From Paenibacillus sp. LS1 (GTDB lineage: Bacteria; Bacillota; Bacilli; Paenibacillales; Paenibacillaceae), in assembly GCF_026013365.1 (NCBI RefSeq), contig NZ_JAPDOE010000001.1, positions 744,001-808,000 on the forward strand: a stretch of 64,000 nt of DNA. Reading direction: 5' to 3'. The position numbers and the translations under genes are program-made. Under the pieces are notes generated by a model that searched no databases, was not told the origin of the DNA, and saw nothing but the letters and a program-made list of their open reading frames with translations. Positions 8,357 through 16,677 of the stretch are shown one piece after another. How positions within the stretch are numbered: the stretch's first letter is position 1; every line of letters starts with the position of its first letter.

Positions 8357-8477
8357 TGCTATGGACTCCCTTCATATAGGTATGTTTCTTGTTCTGTTCA
8401 TATATAAGTGCCATGTTTTTATCAAAAGGTTACGTCTGACTCGATCATATAGTAATCATTTTGCACAAATTCTTATG

Positions 8478-8520
8478 TAAAAAGCTGTCCCGTCTGCGGA
8501 TATCCACACTCAGGACAGCA
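8478..8520 (-). terminator. Terminator after gerQ
   Basis: On the minus strand GCTGTCC pairs with GGGACAGC and is followed by TTTTT, with a small inner GGATATCC stem. It lies just downstream of the gerQ stop. No gene is seen in 8357-8563. Confidence 0.7.
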
Positions 8521-8563
8521 TGTAATTCAGTATGTGTTATTCAAACTGATGAGGCGCCAATGA

Positions 8564-9079
8564 TCATCTGCTTGGAGCTTGTGGGTAGTTGCCTACCACG
8601 CCCGGATATTGATACAACAATGGCTCATCAAATGTAGCATAGTCGAAGTTGACCATCAACAGCATGATCCGTCTTCCTGTCTTCGGGTCGCTAATGATAA
8701 TATGGTCACGGCCCGCTGCTTCAATGATACCTTGGAATATGCGAGCGTTCCATTCTTTGTTACCTTCGTATGTCATGTAGAACGTGCCGAATTTCCCGAG
8801 GTTCAGACGCAGAATATTTTCAATGTACGACTGCTCAAACTGTGGAGCCGTTGTCGTGATTACTGCACCCGTTGGTGTCATTGGGCTTCCACTGGATACG
8901 AGTGGGGGTACACTTGTGGAGCTTGGTGATACCATACCTGGTGTTACTGACATCGCAGGCATTCCGTTACCGATTTTGTAAGACGTACCTTGAACCTGAG
9001 AATTGGCTTGTTGACCTAACACGGAATTCGCTTGCTGACCCAATGTTTGAGTCGTTGGTTGATAAGGCTGATTAATCAT
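8564..9079 (-). CDS. gerQ: Spore coat protein GerQ
   Basis: A 171-residue homologue of GerQ (YwdL), the inner-coat protein needed to position the cortex hydrolase CwlJ and a transglutaminase substrate. The conserved C-terminal domain is clear: YIENILRLNLGKFGTFYMT, then GNKEWNARIFQG, IIEAAGRDHIIISD, TGRRIMLLM and FDYATFDEPLLY. The N-terminal half is low-complexity, rich in Gln, Asn, Pro, Ser and Thr, with a repeated LGQQANS. ATG 9079 is chosen because GGGAGG sits just before it. It lies 18 bases after cwlJ on the same strand, so the two are very likely one mother-cell operon, as in Bacillus cereus-group species. Confidence 0.95.
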   Translation of the reverse strand: MINQPYQPTTQTLGQQANSVLGQQANSQVQGTSYKIGNGMPAMSVTPGMVSPSSTSVPPLVSSGSPMTPTGAVITTTAPQFEQSYIENILRLNLGKFGTFYMTYEGNKEWNARIFQGIIEAAGRDHIIISDPKTGRRIMLLMVNFDYATFDEPLLYQYPGVVGNYPQAPSR

Positions 9080-9097
9080 GGTGATTCCTCCCAAAAT

Positions 9098-9520
9098 TTA
9101 ATATACTTCCGGACAGTCTTCGCCCGAAGGACTGAAGAAACAATGCGCTTTGAAACGTCCTGTATTTTGCTGGTTATACCATGTTTCCGGACACTCGCCC
9201 ACAGGTCGGAAGAACCACAATGAATTGCTCGCTGGCCAGAATCGTTCTCCATTAATCACCCGCTGTGCCAGACGAATCTCGGACTGTCTCGCCCGTTGAT
9301 AGAAATAACCCTTCTGGGTTGACTCGTAGCCACCAGGGTTCTGGAATACCATACGATTGATGTCGCGAATATCCTTAAAGTCCAGACAATCCACCAGCAC
9401 CCGGTTCACACTTACATTGCCCACAAGCAACATACCCTGTTCGCCGTCACCTTCAGCCTCCGCCCTCATTAGCCTAGCCAATAGCTTGACGTCCTCTGAG
9501 TTGGCTTTAATAACAGCCAT
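9098..9520 (-). CDS. cwlJ: Spore cortex-lytic cell wall hydrolase CwlJ
   Basis: A 140-residue SleB/CwlJ-fold hydrolase. CwlJ acts during germination on spore cortex peptidoglycan and is triggered by calcium-dipicolinate. The sequence has the family signatures LLARLMRAEAEGDGEQGMLLVGNVSVNRV, FQNPGGYES and NSLWFFRP with a nearby catalytic Glu, and no signal peptide, as expected for a coat-associated enzyme. ATG 9520 follows GGGAGGAAACAGACT. The open frame extends further upstream but that part overlaps the terminator of the preceding gene. It pairs with gerQ downstream. Confidence 0.94.
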   Translation of the reverse strand: MAVIKANSEDVKLLARLMRAEAEGDGEQGMLLVGNVSVNRVLVDCLDFKDIRDINRMVFQNPGGYESTQKGYFYQRARQSEIRLAQRVINGERFWPASNSLWFFRPVGECPETWYNQQNTGRFKAHCFFSPSGEDCPEVY

Positions 9521-9611
9521 AGTCTGTTTCCTCCCTTGTTTCAGCTGTTCATCTCCGTACATCGTATTGTGCAGGAGCCCATTCGGTGACACGATTCCAT
9601 CTTTTTTCCAT

Positions 9612-9653
9612 AAAAAAAAGCCCGGAACCTCACCTAAGGTGAAGTCCCAAAGC
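9612..9653 (-). terminator. Terminator of the duplicated secreted protein gene
   Basis: On the minus strand GGGACTTCACC pairs with GGTGAGGTTCC (two G-U pairs) around TTA and is followed by GGGC and a run of eight T. Confidence 0.8.
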
Positions 9654-9680
9654 CATTTATTTCTTATATTACTCGCCTGT

Positions 9681-11426
9681 TCAAGGCTTGGCTTCAATCC
9701 AGTAATCATAGGCATGTACAATATTGCCTTGGTATGCCTGATATTCGGCCAGCAGATCCGGAAGCTTGGCAAGTTGAAGCTCCATCTCCGCTGCCCCTTT
9801 CTCATAAAATGAAATATGAGGACCTTCGTGGTTCTCCTTCATTTCTACCGAAATCATCAACCTTTTTCCCAAACGATCGGCAATCTCCATCTCCTGACTC
9901 ACCACAGCAGCAATGCCATTGGAACCTTCGGCCTTGTTACGGAAAGCCATCATCGACACATGATCAAGTGTACGGATCATAAACTCAGCCACAGATGTAT
10001 CCTTTCCTGGTAACGCGAAGCTATCCAGCCATACAGCAAGATCGGCGCTTGTTTCGAGATCACTGTCCTTCTTCGTCTCTTCCTGGAAAAATGTAATGTT
10101 AGCAGCCCATTCGGTCAACAGGGTATCCCGACTATTCTCCCACTCTGGCAAGGTGTAAGGCTCGATATCCAAATGGATGCCTTCAAACTGTTCATCCGGC
10201 TCAGATTCAGCATTATAATTTTTCACATAATCAATTAAACGCTGTATCCGTGGACGATTCTCCTTTTTACCCCAGATCGGGTGTCCACCCATCGCATGGA
10301 TTTCAATGCCCTGGGCCTTGGCCCGTTTCACAAAACTGCGGTAACTGGAATAGGGTTGATCCAGATCCAAACGGACATATAACCAATTAATATTCTGCTC
10401 TCTCGCGAATGCTAGAATGTGCTCCCCTCCGTCGTTCGTCACCTGAGAGGCCTCCCAGATATACGTTCCCCGAATCTCTGGCTGATTGGATGGAATCTCC
10501 GGTGATGGCAGTTCCGATGGCTCCAGTTGTCCCCAGTATACGATGTCATGTACAGCAGAACCGGCGTAGGAAGGATGTTCGCTGAATGCGGAGGCAACTT
10601 CTTCAATAACACTTTCCAGCTGCGCTGCCCCTTTACCGGCAAAGGTCGTGAACTCCTCGCCAGGCATAGGCTTGGTGTTCAACCCAACCGTGACGCTCGC
10701 ATTGCTGGCATCCGCCCAGTTCAGTTCCTGTTCAATTAAGCGTATGATGCCATTGTTGCCTTGCGCGTTATCACGGTAAGCTAGTAAAGTGACATGATCC
10801 ACTCGTTCAATAAACCAACGTGACAATGGTTCGTTATCCGCATCCTCAGAAGTTCTATTCCCTGTAACCGTGTACGAATCCAGCCAAAATGGCAGGTCAA
10901 CATTCACATCAACTGCGCCATCCTGTTTCACTTGCTCAAATAACAGATTCATATTGGCCACCCAGGATTGAACCAATGGCTTGGCATCTTCTTTCCAGGC
11001 TGGTAACACGTAGGGCTTGATATCCAGATGTATGGCATCAAATTGCTGGTTGGACTCAGCAACCTTATTGTAGTCACTCACCCAGGATGCTAACCTGAGC
11101 ATGGGGCCTTCACGGCCACTCACCGCCCAGGATGGATCTCCACCCAGCGCTTCAACCGCAATACCTGCACGGTTTGCTTTGGCTATAAACGTCTGGTATA
11201 CCTCCTTGGACAGCGCCATGTCTACATTCACGTACAGCCTGTTTATCTTATGTTTAGCTGCGTTGGCCAGCAGCTCATCTCCGTTGCTAACAGACTGTGC
11301 CTGCCATACCCAGGCCGCCCGTATATCCGCGCCGTCTGCTTCAGCAGGTGACTCATTCCCTATCATTATCATCCCTCCGATCAGCAGTAACAGCCAAAAT
11401 ACCTTCCGGGATTGTTTCCCGAACAT
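9681..11426 (-). CDS. Secreted protein with two tandem TIM-barrel-like repeats
   Basis: A 581-residue exported protein. A signal peptide is evident (KVFWLLLLIGGMIMIGNESPAEA, cleavage near residue 31). The mature part is an internal duplication: residues about 33-310 and 325-580 align throughout, e.g. RAAWVWQAQSV/RGTYIWEASQV, INRLYVNVDM/INWLYVRLDL, AGIAVEALGGDPSW/QGIEIHAMGGHPIW, FDAIHLDIKPYVLP/FEGIHLDIEPYTLP, WLDSYTVTG/WLDSFALPG and RVDHVTLLAYR/TLDHVSMMAFR. The HLDIxPY and following Asp/Glu positions look like the strand-end acids of a glycoside-hydrolase-like (beta/alpha)8 barrel, so a carbohydrate-active role is possible, but I cannot name a family. It lies upstream of cwlJ but has its own terminator. 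Confidence 0.72.
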   Translation of the reverse strand: MFGKQSRKVFWLLLLIGGMIMIGNESPAEADGADIRAAWVWQAQSVSNGDELLANAAKHKINRLYVNVDMALSKEVYQTFIAKANRAGIAVEALGGDPSWAVSGREGPMLRLASWVSDYNKVAESNQQFDAIHLDIKPYVLPAWKEDAKPLVQSWVANMNLLFEQVKQDGAVDVNVDLPFWLDSYTVTGNRTSEDADNEPLSRWFIERVDHVTLLAYRDNAQGNNGIIRLIEQELNWADASNASVTVGLNTKPMPGEEFTTFAGKGAAQLESVIEEVASAFSEHPSYAGSAVHDIVYWGQLEPSELPSPEIPSNQPEIRGTYIWEASQVTNDGGEHILAFAREQNINWLYVRLDLDQPYSSYRSFVKRAKAQGIEIHAMGGHPIWGKKENRPRIQRLIDYVKNYNAESEPDEQFEGIHLDIEPYTLPEWENSRDTLLTEWAANITFFQEETKKDSDLETSADLAVWLDSFALPGKDTSVAEFMIRTLDHVSMMAFRNKAEGSNGIAAVVSQEMEIADRLGKRLMISVEMKENHEGPHISFYEKGAAEMELQLAKLPDLLAEYQAYQGNIVHAYDYWIEAKP

Positions 11427-11493
11427 ATACTCCCTCCATTCCTCTACTGTTGTAAAATCACATTTATTATAGCAACCGAGTTATTAAAAACAA

Positions 11494-11521
11494 ATAAGCC
11501 CAAGTGCTTAACTTGGGCTTA
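11494..11521 (-). terminator. Terminator of the SDR gene
   Basis: AAGCCCAAGT and ACTTGGGCTT form a perfect 10-bp stem with a GCTTA loop; a T-rich stretch follows on the minus strand. Confidence 0.75.
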
Positions 11522-11570
11522 TCACTATTAAGTTGGGACACCGCAGAGCTTGCCTGGCTCGATCCCGGTT

Positions 11571-12320
11571 CTAGTCCTCATATATCATTTTTCGGGTCAT
11601 GCCTCCATCAATAACGAGGTTGGTCCCTGTGACAAAGGTATTGCTTGGGTCAGATAAATATAGACAAGCACGGGAGATATCCGAAGGTACACCCACACGA
11701 CCGGATGGATGCTGTTCATGATCCTCCTTTTTTAGTTTCTCCACGTCTCCTGTCTCAATCCATCCCGGACTGATACAATTGACCCGAATTTGGTCTTTGC
11801 CCAGTGAGACTGCCAGCGCATGCGTCAGAGCCACAATTGCCCCTTTGGAGGCAGCATAGGCTTCGGTATCCGGCTCAGACATCAGTGCACGGGTAGAAGC
11901 CATGTTGACAATGGCACCCCCGTTTTCGTTGTTTTTCATATGTTTGGCTGCTTCCCGACTCGCCAAAAAGCAACTTCTCACATTGGTATTGAGTACATCG
12001 TCCCATTCTTCCAGCGTTAACTCATAGGGTGATTTCCATTTTGCAAGTCCTGCATTATTCACTAGAACATCAATTTGCTTGAATTCCTCAACGGTGGTCC
12101 GAAAAAGATTCGTAATATCCTGCTCACTCCGAACATCACATTGAACAAAGATGGCTTCTCCGCCTTCATTACGAATGGAAGCTGCAGCTGCCGCACCTTC
12201 TGCTTCCTTGTGGTCGGCAAGTACGACTTTAGCCCCGGCGACCGCATAAGCCTCAGCCACACTGCGTCCTATTCCCTGAGCGGCACCGGTTACAACAACG
12301 ACCTGATCTGTATATGACAT
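11571..12320 (-). CDS. Short-chain dehydrogenase/reductase (SDR)
   Basis: A 249-residue classical SDR, an NAD(P)-dependent oxidoreductase. The Rossmann motif is VTGAAQGIG, followed by VLADHKE (an Asp that suggests NAD preference), NNAG, a catalytic Ser in NMAS, the YAASK catalytic Tyr-Lys pair, and the C-terminal VTGTNLVIDGGMT. ATG 12320 is chosen because it lies seven bases after AGGAGGA; the ATG two codons upstream is too close. Monocistronic, with its own terminator. The substrate is not predictable; glucose or polyol dehydrogenase-like members are closest in pattern. Confidence 0.9.
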   Translation of the reverse strand: MSYTDQVVVVTGAAQGIGRSVAEAYAVAGAKVVLADHKEAEGAAAAASIRNEGGEAIFVQCDVRSEQDITNLFRTTVEEFKQIDVLVNNAGLAKWKSPYELTLEEWDDVLNTNVRSCFLASREAAKHMKNNENGGAIVNMASTRALMSEPDTEAYAASKGAIVALTHALAVSLGKDQIRVNCISPGWIETGDVEKLKKEDHEQHPSGRVGVPSDISRACLYLSDPSNTFVTGTNLVIDGGMTRKMIYED

Positions 12321-12430
12321 ATTCATTTCCTCCTCTATGGTAATGATCCTGCGATCATAATCTCATGAAGCCTCTCCTTATATAAAAACACGTTGGGCCT
12401 ATTAAGAAACGCTTGTCCAGCAAATAATCA

Positions 12431-12460
12431 AAAAAAGCTCACGCCATCTTGGCGCAAGCT
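12431..12460 (-). terminator. Terminator of the DUF2500 gene
   Basis: Minus-strand AGCTTGCGCC/GGCGTGAGCT hairpin (two G-U pairs, AAGAT loop) followed by TTTTTT. Confidence 0.75.
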
Positions 12461-12467
12461 GATCGGT

Positions 12468-12860
12468 TTAACCACGTAGGCGTTCGGAATATAAGCGATT
12501 ATATCGCTCGAAGCCTATGTAACGCGTTCCTTTGAACGAGAGCCGTCCTTCATCCCCCTCAGCGCACAAACCATACTCTTCGCCATTGACTTTGAATTCG
12601 AGCCGATCTCCACTCTCTACCTCAAAGGTGACGTAATATGAGGTTCGTGCTGTACTGCCTGGTTCGGATTGCGACTGACTCATCTTCATCCGTCTGCTGG
12701 TGATTCGTGAAGGTACGGTGAGCAGTGGCTCCGAGTTGTTGCGTCCCCACCTCCATACCTCTTTTCCCATCGACAGAAGAACTATACCTATAAGCAGAAC
12801 AAATACAACCGGAAAGACGGTTCCAAACAAATCAAACATCCAGGATGATTCAATGCCCAT
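12468..12860 (-). CDS. DUF2500 domain-containing membrane protein
   Basis: A 130-residue protein with one N-terminal transmembrane helix (FDLFGTVFPVVFVLLIGIVLLSM) and a C-terminal beta-rich domain: YYVTFEVESGDRLEFKVNGEEYGLCAEGDEGRLSFKGTRYIGFER, which matches the DUF2500 pattern. ATG 12860 follows GGAGGGAGAGAC. It is a single-gene unit. Function in the family is unknown. About 200 bases upstream hold only the C39-like gene's terminator and nothing else I can identify. Confidence 0.8.
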   Translation of the reverse strand: MGIESSWMFDLFGTVFPVVFVLLIGIVLLSMGKEVWRWGRNNSEPLLTVPSRITSRRMKMSQSQSEPGSTARTSYYVTFEVESGDRLEFKVNGEEYGLCAEGDEGRLSFKGTRYIGFERYNRLYSERLRG

Positions 12861-12985
12861 GTCTCTCCCTCCGTTCATACAACTTAGGACAGCCGGAGTC
12901 TTGACCCGTCTCCTGTAATGTATATGCGGACGTACACAGAACTTGTTAACCCGATTAAATATTTGAACAAAAAATTAATGGAGAT

Positions 12986-13014
12986 AAAAATTGGGGAGTT
13001 CTCTATAATTCCCC
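12986..13014 (-). terminator. Terminator of the C39-like peptidase gene
   Basis: GGGGAATTATAGAGAACTCCCC on the minus strand forms a six-pair GC stem and is followed by AATTTTTATC. Confidence 0.65.
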
Positions 13015-13060
13015 GTTCATCAATATAAGCCTCTTCCGCATTCCTGTCATGTCAACGCAC

Positions 13061-13654
13061 TTAAATCTGCGCAGGATGTACGACGATATATGAGTTTTGA
13101 CAAAAGGGCAACCATGACCTCCATAACGTATTGAGTTCACTTATGCTGATTTTTCGATTGTAATATGCTTCATCACAATTCATCTTGTGATCTAACGATT
13201 CGGCCAAGTAAAAATGCGTTTCATCATAGCCAATGACGGGAACAAAATGCAAATAACGTTGTTTTGGATGTACTCTAATAAATAAAATAACGGGCACCCC
13301 TTGGCTGATCTGCTTCTTCAACGTATTCACATTCCCACGTAAGTACATTGCCTCATATCCAAGCTTTCTGAAAAAAACAACGACCGCTTTGGGATATACC
13401 GTCCCATCCAGTAATTTGCGAGGATAGGTTTCATAGAGCTTTGTCCCGTTGGACTCCACCCCGAAATGTCTCAAGACGAACGCACTGGAAAATGCAGCGC
13501 ATTCATAGTTTTTCTGAATATCCAATCGATTGGGAGATTGAATATGGCAAGTGCTTGGCACATTGACTTTGTACATGCGATCTTTCTTGGGAAAACTGAA
13601 ATGAAGGGAGATCACCCAGAGAATAATCAACCAAAGTAATACATTGAGAAACAA
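13061..13654 (-). CDS. C39-like (papain-fold) peptidase domain protein, membrane anchored
   Basis: A 197-residue protein starting at TTG 13654 behind a near-perfect AAGGAGGT. The first 17 residues (FLNVLLWLIILWVISLH) form a membrane anchor or uncleaved signal. The rest matches the peptidase_C39_2 pattern: Cys in YECAAFSSAFVLRHFG, the QISQGVPVILFI strand, and His in RYLHFVPVIGYDE followed by a late polar residue, giving the Cys-His pair of the papain fold. It would sit on the outer face of the membrane and could cleave peptides or act as a bound transpeptidase-like enzyme. It is the last gene of the run on this strand beginning near 19.3 kb. Confidence 0.78.
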   Translation of the reverse strand: MFLNVLLWLIILWVISLHFSFPKKDRMYKVNVPSTCHIQSPNRLDIQKNYECAAFSSAFVLRHFGVESNGTKLYETYPRKLLDGTVYPKAVVVFFRKLGYEAMYLRGNVNTLKKQISQGVPVILFIRVHPKQRYLHFVPVIGYDETHFYLAESLDHKMNCDEAYYNRKISISELNTLWRSWLPFCQNSYIVVHPAQI

Positions 13655-13695
13655 TTTGTGACCTCCTTCCCTTTATCCTGATGTCTTTTAGGTGT

Positions 13696-14190
13696 TTATT
13701 CCTCACACCAGTTTTTTAGAACCCATTCTTTGATCTGTTCAGCTACTCCCTCTGCTGTAAGTTCTGTCGTCTCAATTGTTTGCAGTGGTGGGTCAAATGC
13801 AGTTTTCGAATTTTGGAGTAGCCAATTTGCAAAATTTTTGTGATCTTCGATCGAATTCTCGTCCCACCCCCGTAATTTCAACCTCTTCTCACGTGTGACA
13901 TCATTACAATGTAAATTCATATATAGAATCCGATCAAATCGATCTATGTAATCAGACGATGCAATGTTTTCCGGCACCATCGTTCCGCATAAAACAGTCC
14001 CTCGTCCACTTAGCGATATGTTATACGCAATCCTCAACCAATTCTCTTGGGCAATCTGCCAATCCACGTTATCGATGATATCCATATCAAAGACGTCAAA
14101 TTCCGGGAGTAACTTGCGAACATGTGATGAGATCGTTGTTTTTCCTGTTCCACTTGCGCCTGTCACTATAAATAAAGGTAATTTGTTCAT
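13696..14190 (-). CDS. P-loop kinase-like ATPase
   Basis: A 164-residue cytoplasmic protein with Walker A GASGTGKTT at residues 11-19, an Asp-rich strand FDVFDMDIIDNVDW, and an LID-like region (REKRLKLRGWDE). This is the layout of small nucleoside/shikimate-kinase-like or antibiotic-modifying P-loop proteins. The substrate cannot be deduced. It lies 41 bases upstream of the C39-like gene and is probably co-transcribed with it. Confidence 0.82.
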   Translation of the reverse strand: MNKLPLFIVTGASGTGKTTISSHVRKLLPEFDVFDMDIIDNVDWQIAQENWLRIAYNISLSGRGTVLCGTMVPENIASSDYIDRFDRILYMNLHCNDVTREKRLKLRGWDENSIEDHKNFANWLLQNSKTAFDPPLQTIETTELTAEGVAEQIKEWVLKNWCEE

Positions 14191-14276
14191 GTAAGTCCTC
14201 CAATAAATAAGTCAGTTTCTAACGTTTTTTCGCTTTGATCACAGTTGACAATCAGCTAAGATTAACTCACCCTGAC

Positions 14277-14304
14277 AAAAGTCTGGAGATACCGCACTCC
14301 AGAA
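14277..14304 (-). terminator. Terminator of first NUDIX gene
   Basis: Minus-strand TTCTGGAG ... CTCCAGA stem followed by CTTTTG. It overlaps the region just after the NUDIX stop. Confidence 0.6.
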
Positions 14305-14306
14305 CA

Positions 14307-14729
14307 TCACTTGTTACCTTCGTTGAAATATGTAATCTCGTTGCCAGTAAGTAAGCTTTTAAAGCCGTTCTTGTAATAAGGCATAAGCTCATCTGCCTGT
14401 GCTATATCCAACCATGCTATCTCAGAAATTTCGTCCGGTCTTGATATCTCTTCTCTCCCTCCGACGATTTCGGCTCTGAATGTGATAAAAATGGCATGTT
14501 CCTTGATTTCTTCAAATTTACACTCATTGATTGCTACAATGCCATGAACTGTAACATCAAGTCCTGTTTCTTCATGGGCTTCCCGGATTGCTGCTTGTTC
14601 CCATGATTCATTGGGTTCAACAGCTCCGCCAGGCAGCGACCAGCTTGAACGCCCTACATTTCTTACTGCAAGCACTTTAGATTTGGATGAATTGGTTAGT
14701 AGTGAGTAAACTACATCAACTCGTTTCAT
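14307..14729 (-). CDS. NUDIX hydrolase
   Basis: A 140-residue NUDIX enzyme. The NUDIX box is complete: GGAVEPNESWEQAAIREAHEETGL (G-x5-E-x7-REx2EExG). These enzymes hydrolyse nucleoside diphosphate-linked compounds such as oxidised dNTPs or NDP-sugars. The context, between a P-loop kinase and other possible drug/metabolite-modifying genes, suggests an accessory or housecleaning role. Substrate unknown. Confidence 0.9.
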   Translation of the reverse strand: MKRVDVVYSLLTNSSKSKVLAVRNVGRSSWSLPGGAVEPNESWEQAAIREAHEETGLDVTVHGIVAINECKFEEIKEHAIFITFRAEIVGGREEISRPDEISEIAWLDIAQADELMPYYKNGFKSLLTGNEITYFNEGNK

Positions 14730-14797
14730 TAATTTGAACTTCCTTTCTGGAATTGACCTTCAGATTTTTTTCGTTCATCATGACTACTTAGACCTGC

Positions 14798-15298
14798 CTA
14801 ACTTATCAATTTTTTGTTATTTTCTATTGATTGTTCTTCTATATATTTCTTAATAATCATTTCTCCTTCAGTTGAATTCAAAAATTCTCTAATCTCATTC
14901 CTCCTTGTTTTTTTCAGTGAAGTAGATTCTTCTCTTTGAGTTTTAAATCCAATTAACATTATTGCTATGCCTAAGCTAATCAAAGTAAAAAAATCACTAT
15001 AAGTATTCACGTCTTTAACAGAGATAGCGACCTTTATATTTGGCAACACTATGATAGCCATCACTGCACACCCAAGAAACAATGGGCGAAAGCTAAATAA
15101 AACCTTGCTTAGTTTCAAACTGTTAATTGCCATTATTCTTTTCATCACAAATTCCGTTAAGTCATATAGGATAAGAAAAAATGCTGCTATCGAAATGTAT
15201 AACAACCACTTGCCAGTCACATTAATATAAGGAGTTAGTCTTAAGATTGATAAAATAATGAAGCTAACTCCGGCCACCTTAGTAAAGGTTGCATTCAA
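14798..15298 (-). CDS. Hypothetical membrane protein
   Basis: A 166-residue protein not recognised as a family. Four hydrophobic stretches are visible: VAGVSFIILSILRL, WLLYISIAAFFLILYDL, LFLGCAVMAIIVLPNI and FFTLISLGIAIMLIGF. A charged cytoplasmic tail follows (REESTSLKKTRRNEIREFLNS). Base composition is clearly more AT-rich than the surrounding core genes, which fits acquired DNA. Confidence 0.6.
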   Translation of the reverse strand: MNATFTKVAGVSFIILSILRLTPYINVTGKWLLYISIAAFFLILYDLTEFVMKRIMAINSLKLSKVLFSFRPLFLGCAVMAIIVLPNIKVAISVKDVNTYSDFFTLISLGIAIMLIGFKTQREESTSLKKTRRNEIREFLNSTEGEMIIKKYIEEQSIENNKKLIS

Positions 15299-15390
15299 TG
15301 TAATTCCCCCTATCGTAGTTTTGGTCCATTAAAAAATACTCACAAAATTTCCCGAAATATTTAGATGACAATACGATTCTAGCGAAGCTT

Positions 15391-15816
15391 TTAAATATTG
15401 TTTTTATCACTAAACTCAATACAAAAAGGTTGCATCTCAGGTTTTAAGCAATACTCTATTCTTTCTCTGAAATTTTTCCATTCGACTTTTAAAATGGCTT
15501 CTTCAATTGGAAAGAAACCTGATTCTAAACTCTCCGATGATATCGTTAATTCTCCTCCTATTGGTTTGGCTAGAAATAATGTGTTACATATTGAATTTTC
15601 GATATTTTGAAATATTCCACAGAATTTAATGATTTCAATGTCGATTCCGGATTCCTCTTTTGTCTCTCTGATCGCTGCTTGACTTAGGGATTCTCCTTCT
15701 TCCACTTGACCACCTGGCATTTCCCATCCTCTTCGGGGTCCTCTAATAAGTAATAATTCATTTTTGTCGTTAATCACGATTGCAGCGGCAGATACGATAT
15801 GTTTTGGAGGGCTCAT
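15391..15816 (-). CDS. NUDIX hydrolase (second copy, different subfamily)
   Basis: A 141-residue protein with a complete NUDIX box: GGQVEEGESLSQAAIRETKEESGI. It is only distantly similar to the NUDIX gene at 14307, so it is not a recent duplicate. It begins SPPKHIVSAAAIVINDKNELLLIRG, as in many dNTP-type NUDIX proteins, and ends in a Glu-rich tail. Neighbour of a phosphotransferase gene on the same strand. Confidence 0.9.
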   Translation of the reverse strand: MSPPKHIVSAAAIVINDKNELLLIRGPRRGWEMPGGQVEEGESLSQAAIRETKEESGIDIEIIKFCGIFQNIENSICNTLFLAKPIGGELTISSESLESGFFPIEEAILKVEWKNFRERIEYCLKPEMQPFCIEFSDKNNI

Positions 15817-15876
15817 TTATTCGACTCCTTCTAAATGGATTGGATGTTCGCTTGAAGAGCATGATTTAAAGCCAAA

Positions 15877-16656
15877 CTAAAAGAAGTTATATATCCCATC
15901 TTCAAAATAATTGTATTCTTCATCCGTTATTCTTAACTTTCCATAACCGTTATAAAATATTTCTCTATCTCTTTCATTATCAAAAGCATTATGTTTCGGT
16001 CTAATGGCTAATGCTACATCATATCTTGGATCGCCATACGCTGCTCCTGCCCAATCAATAACTCCAACAATATTGCAATCATTAACTAGCACATTATCTA
16101 TAGTAAAATCTCCATGAATGAAAGTGTTATCTATTGGTTCCGGTCTTCCTTCTTTCAACTGTTGAAGTAGTTCTGCTGATCCGTCTACAGCAAAGTGAGT
16201 TAGATTATATTCTGCTTTACTAAGCATTGTATCTAGCCAAGGAGTGTCATTGTTCAATAATTCAACAGGACAAGAGGATTCATGTATTTTCTTTAAACAG
16301 AGCCCAAAGTTAAAAATCGCTTTTTCTTTACTTTGAAGATCAGGCATCATAGAGAGGAATTCTCTTAAACTTATTCCATCAATATAATCCATTAAAAGCC
16401 ATCTCGATCTATCCTCAACATGAAATGAATATACCTTTGGAACAGGGAGTCCCGTATGGTAAAGGTATTGGAGCACCTTATATTCATCGGATAACCATTC
16501 ATTATAAAGATCGTTTTCTGTCTTCTTGATGATGTACTTTTGATCAAACGTATCCAGTATAGCCACAGTAGAAGTATGACCTTGCTTAGGAAAAGTGATG
16601 TTCTGTACTTTCCCTATCTGTTTTATTATCTCAATTGGGAGATCCTGAATATTCAT
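15877..16656 (-). CDS. Aminoglycoside phosphotransferase (APH)-family kinase
   Basis: A 259-residue protein of the APH/choline-kinase fold. The Brenner motif is FIHGDFTIDNVL (catalytic Asp and Asn), the metal-binding motif is VIDWAGAAYGDPRYD, and an N-terminal kinase lobe carries YIIKK. Members phosphorylate aminoglycosides, macrolides or small hydroxylated metabolites. Nothing in the sequence fixes the substrate, so a resistance role should not be assumed. It is close behind the beta-lactamase-like gene, 21 bases apart, and probably in the same transcript. Confidence 0.87.
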   Translation of the reverse strand: MNIQDLPIEIIKQIGKVQNITFPKQGHTSTVAILDTFDQKYIIKKTENDLYNEWLSDEYKVLQYLYHTGLPVPKVYSFHVEDRSRWLLMDYIDGISLREFLSMMPDLQSKEKAIFNFGLCLKKIHESSCPVELLNNDTPWLDTMLSKAEYNLTHFAVDGSAELLQQLKEGRPEPIDNTFIHGDFTIDNVLVNDCNIVGVIDWAGAAYGDPRYDVALAIRPKHNAFDNERDREIFYNGYGKLRITDEEYNYFEDGIYNFF

Positions 16657-16677
16657 CGTTTCATCCTTTCTACCGCT

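Noticed and set aside
9521..9805. N-terminal extension of cwlJ
   Set aside because: It overlaps the terminator and 3' end of the upstream gene and is not part of the CwlJ domain; ATG 9520 is well placed.
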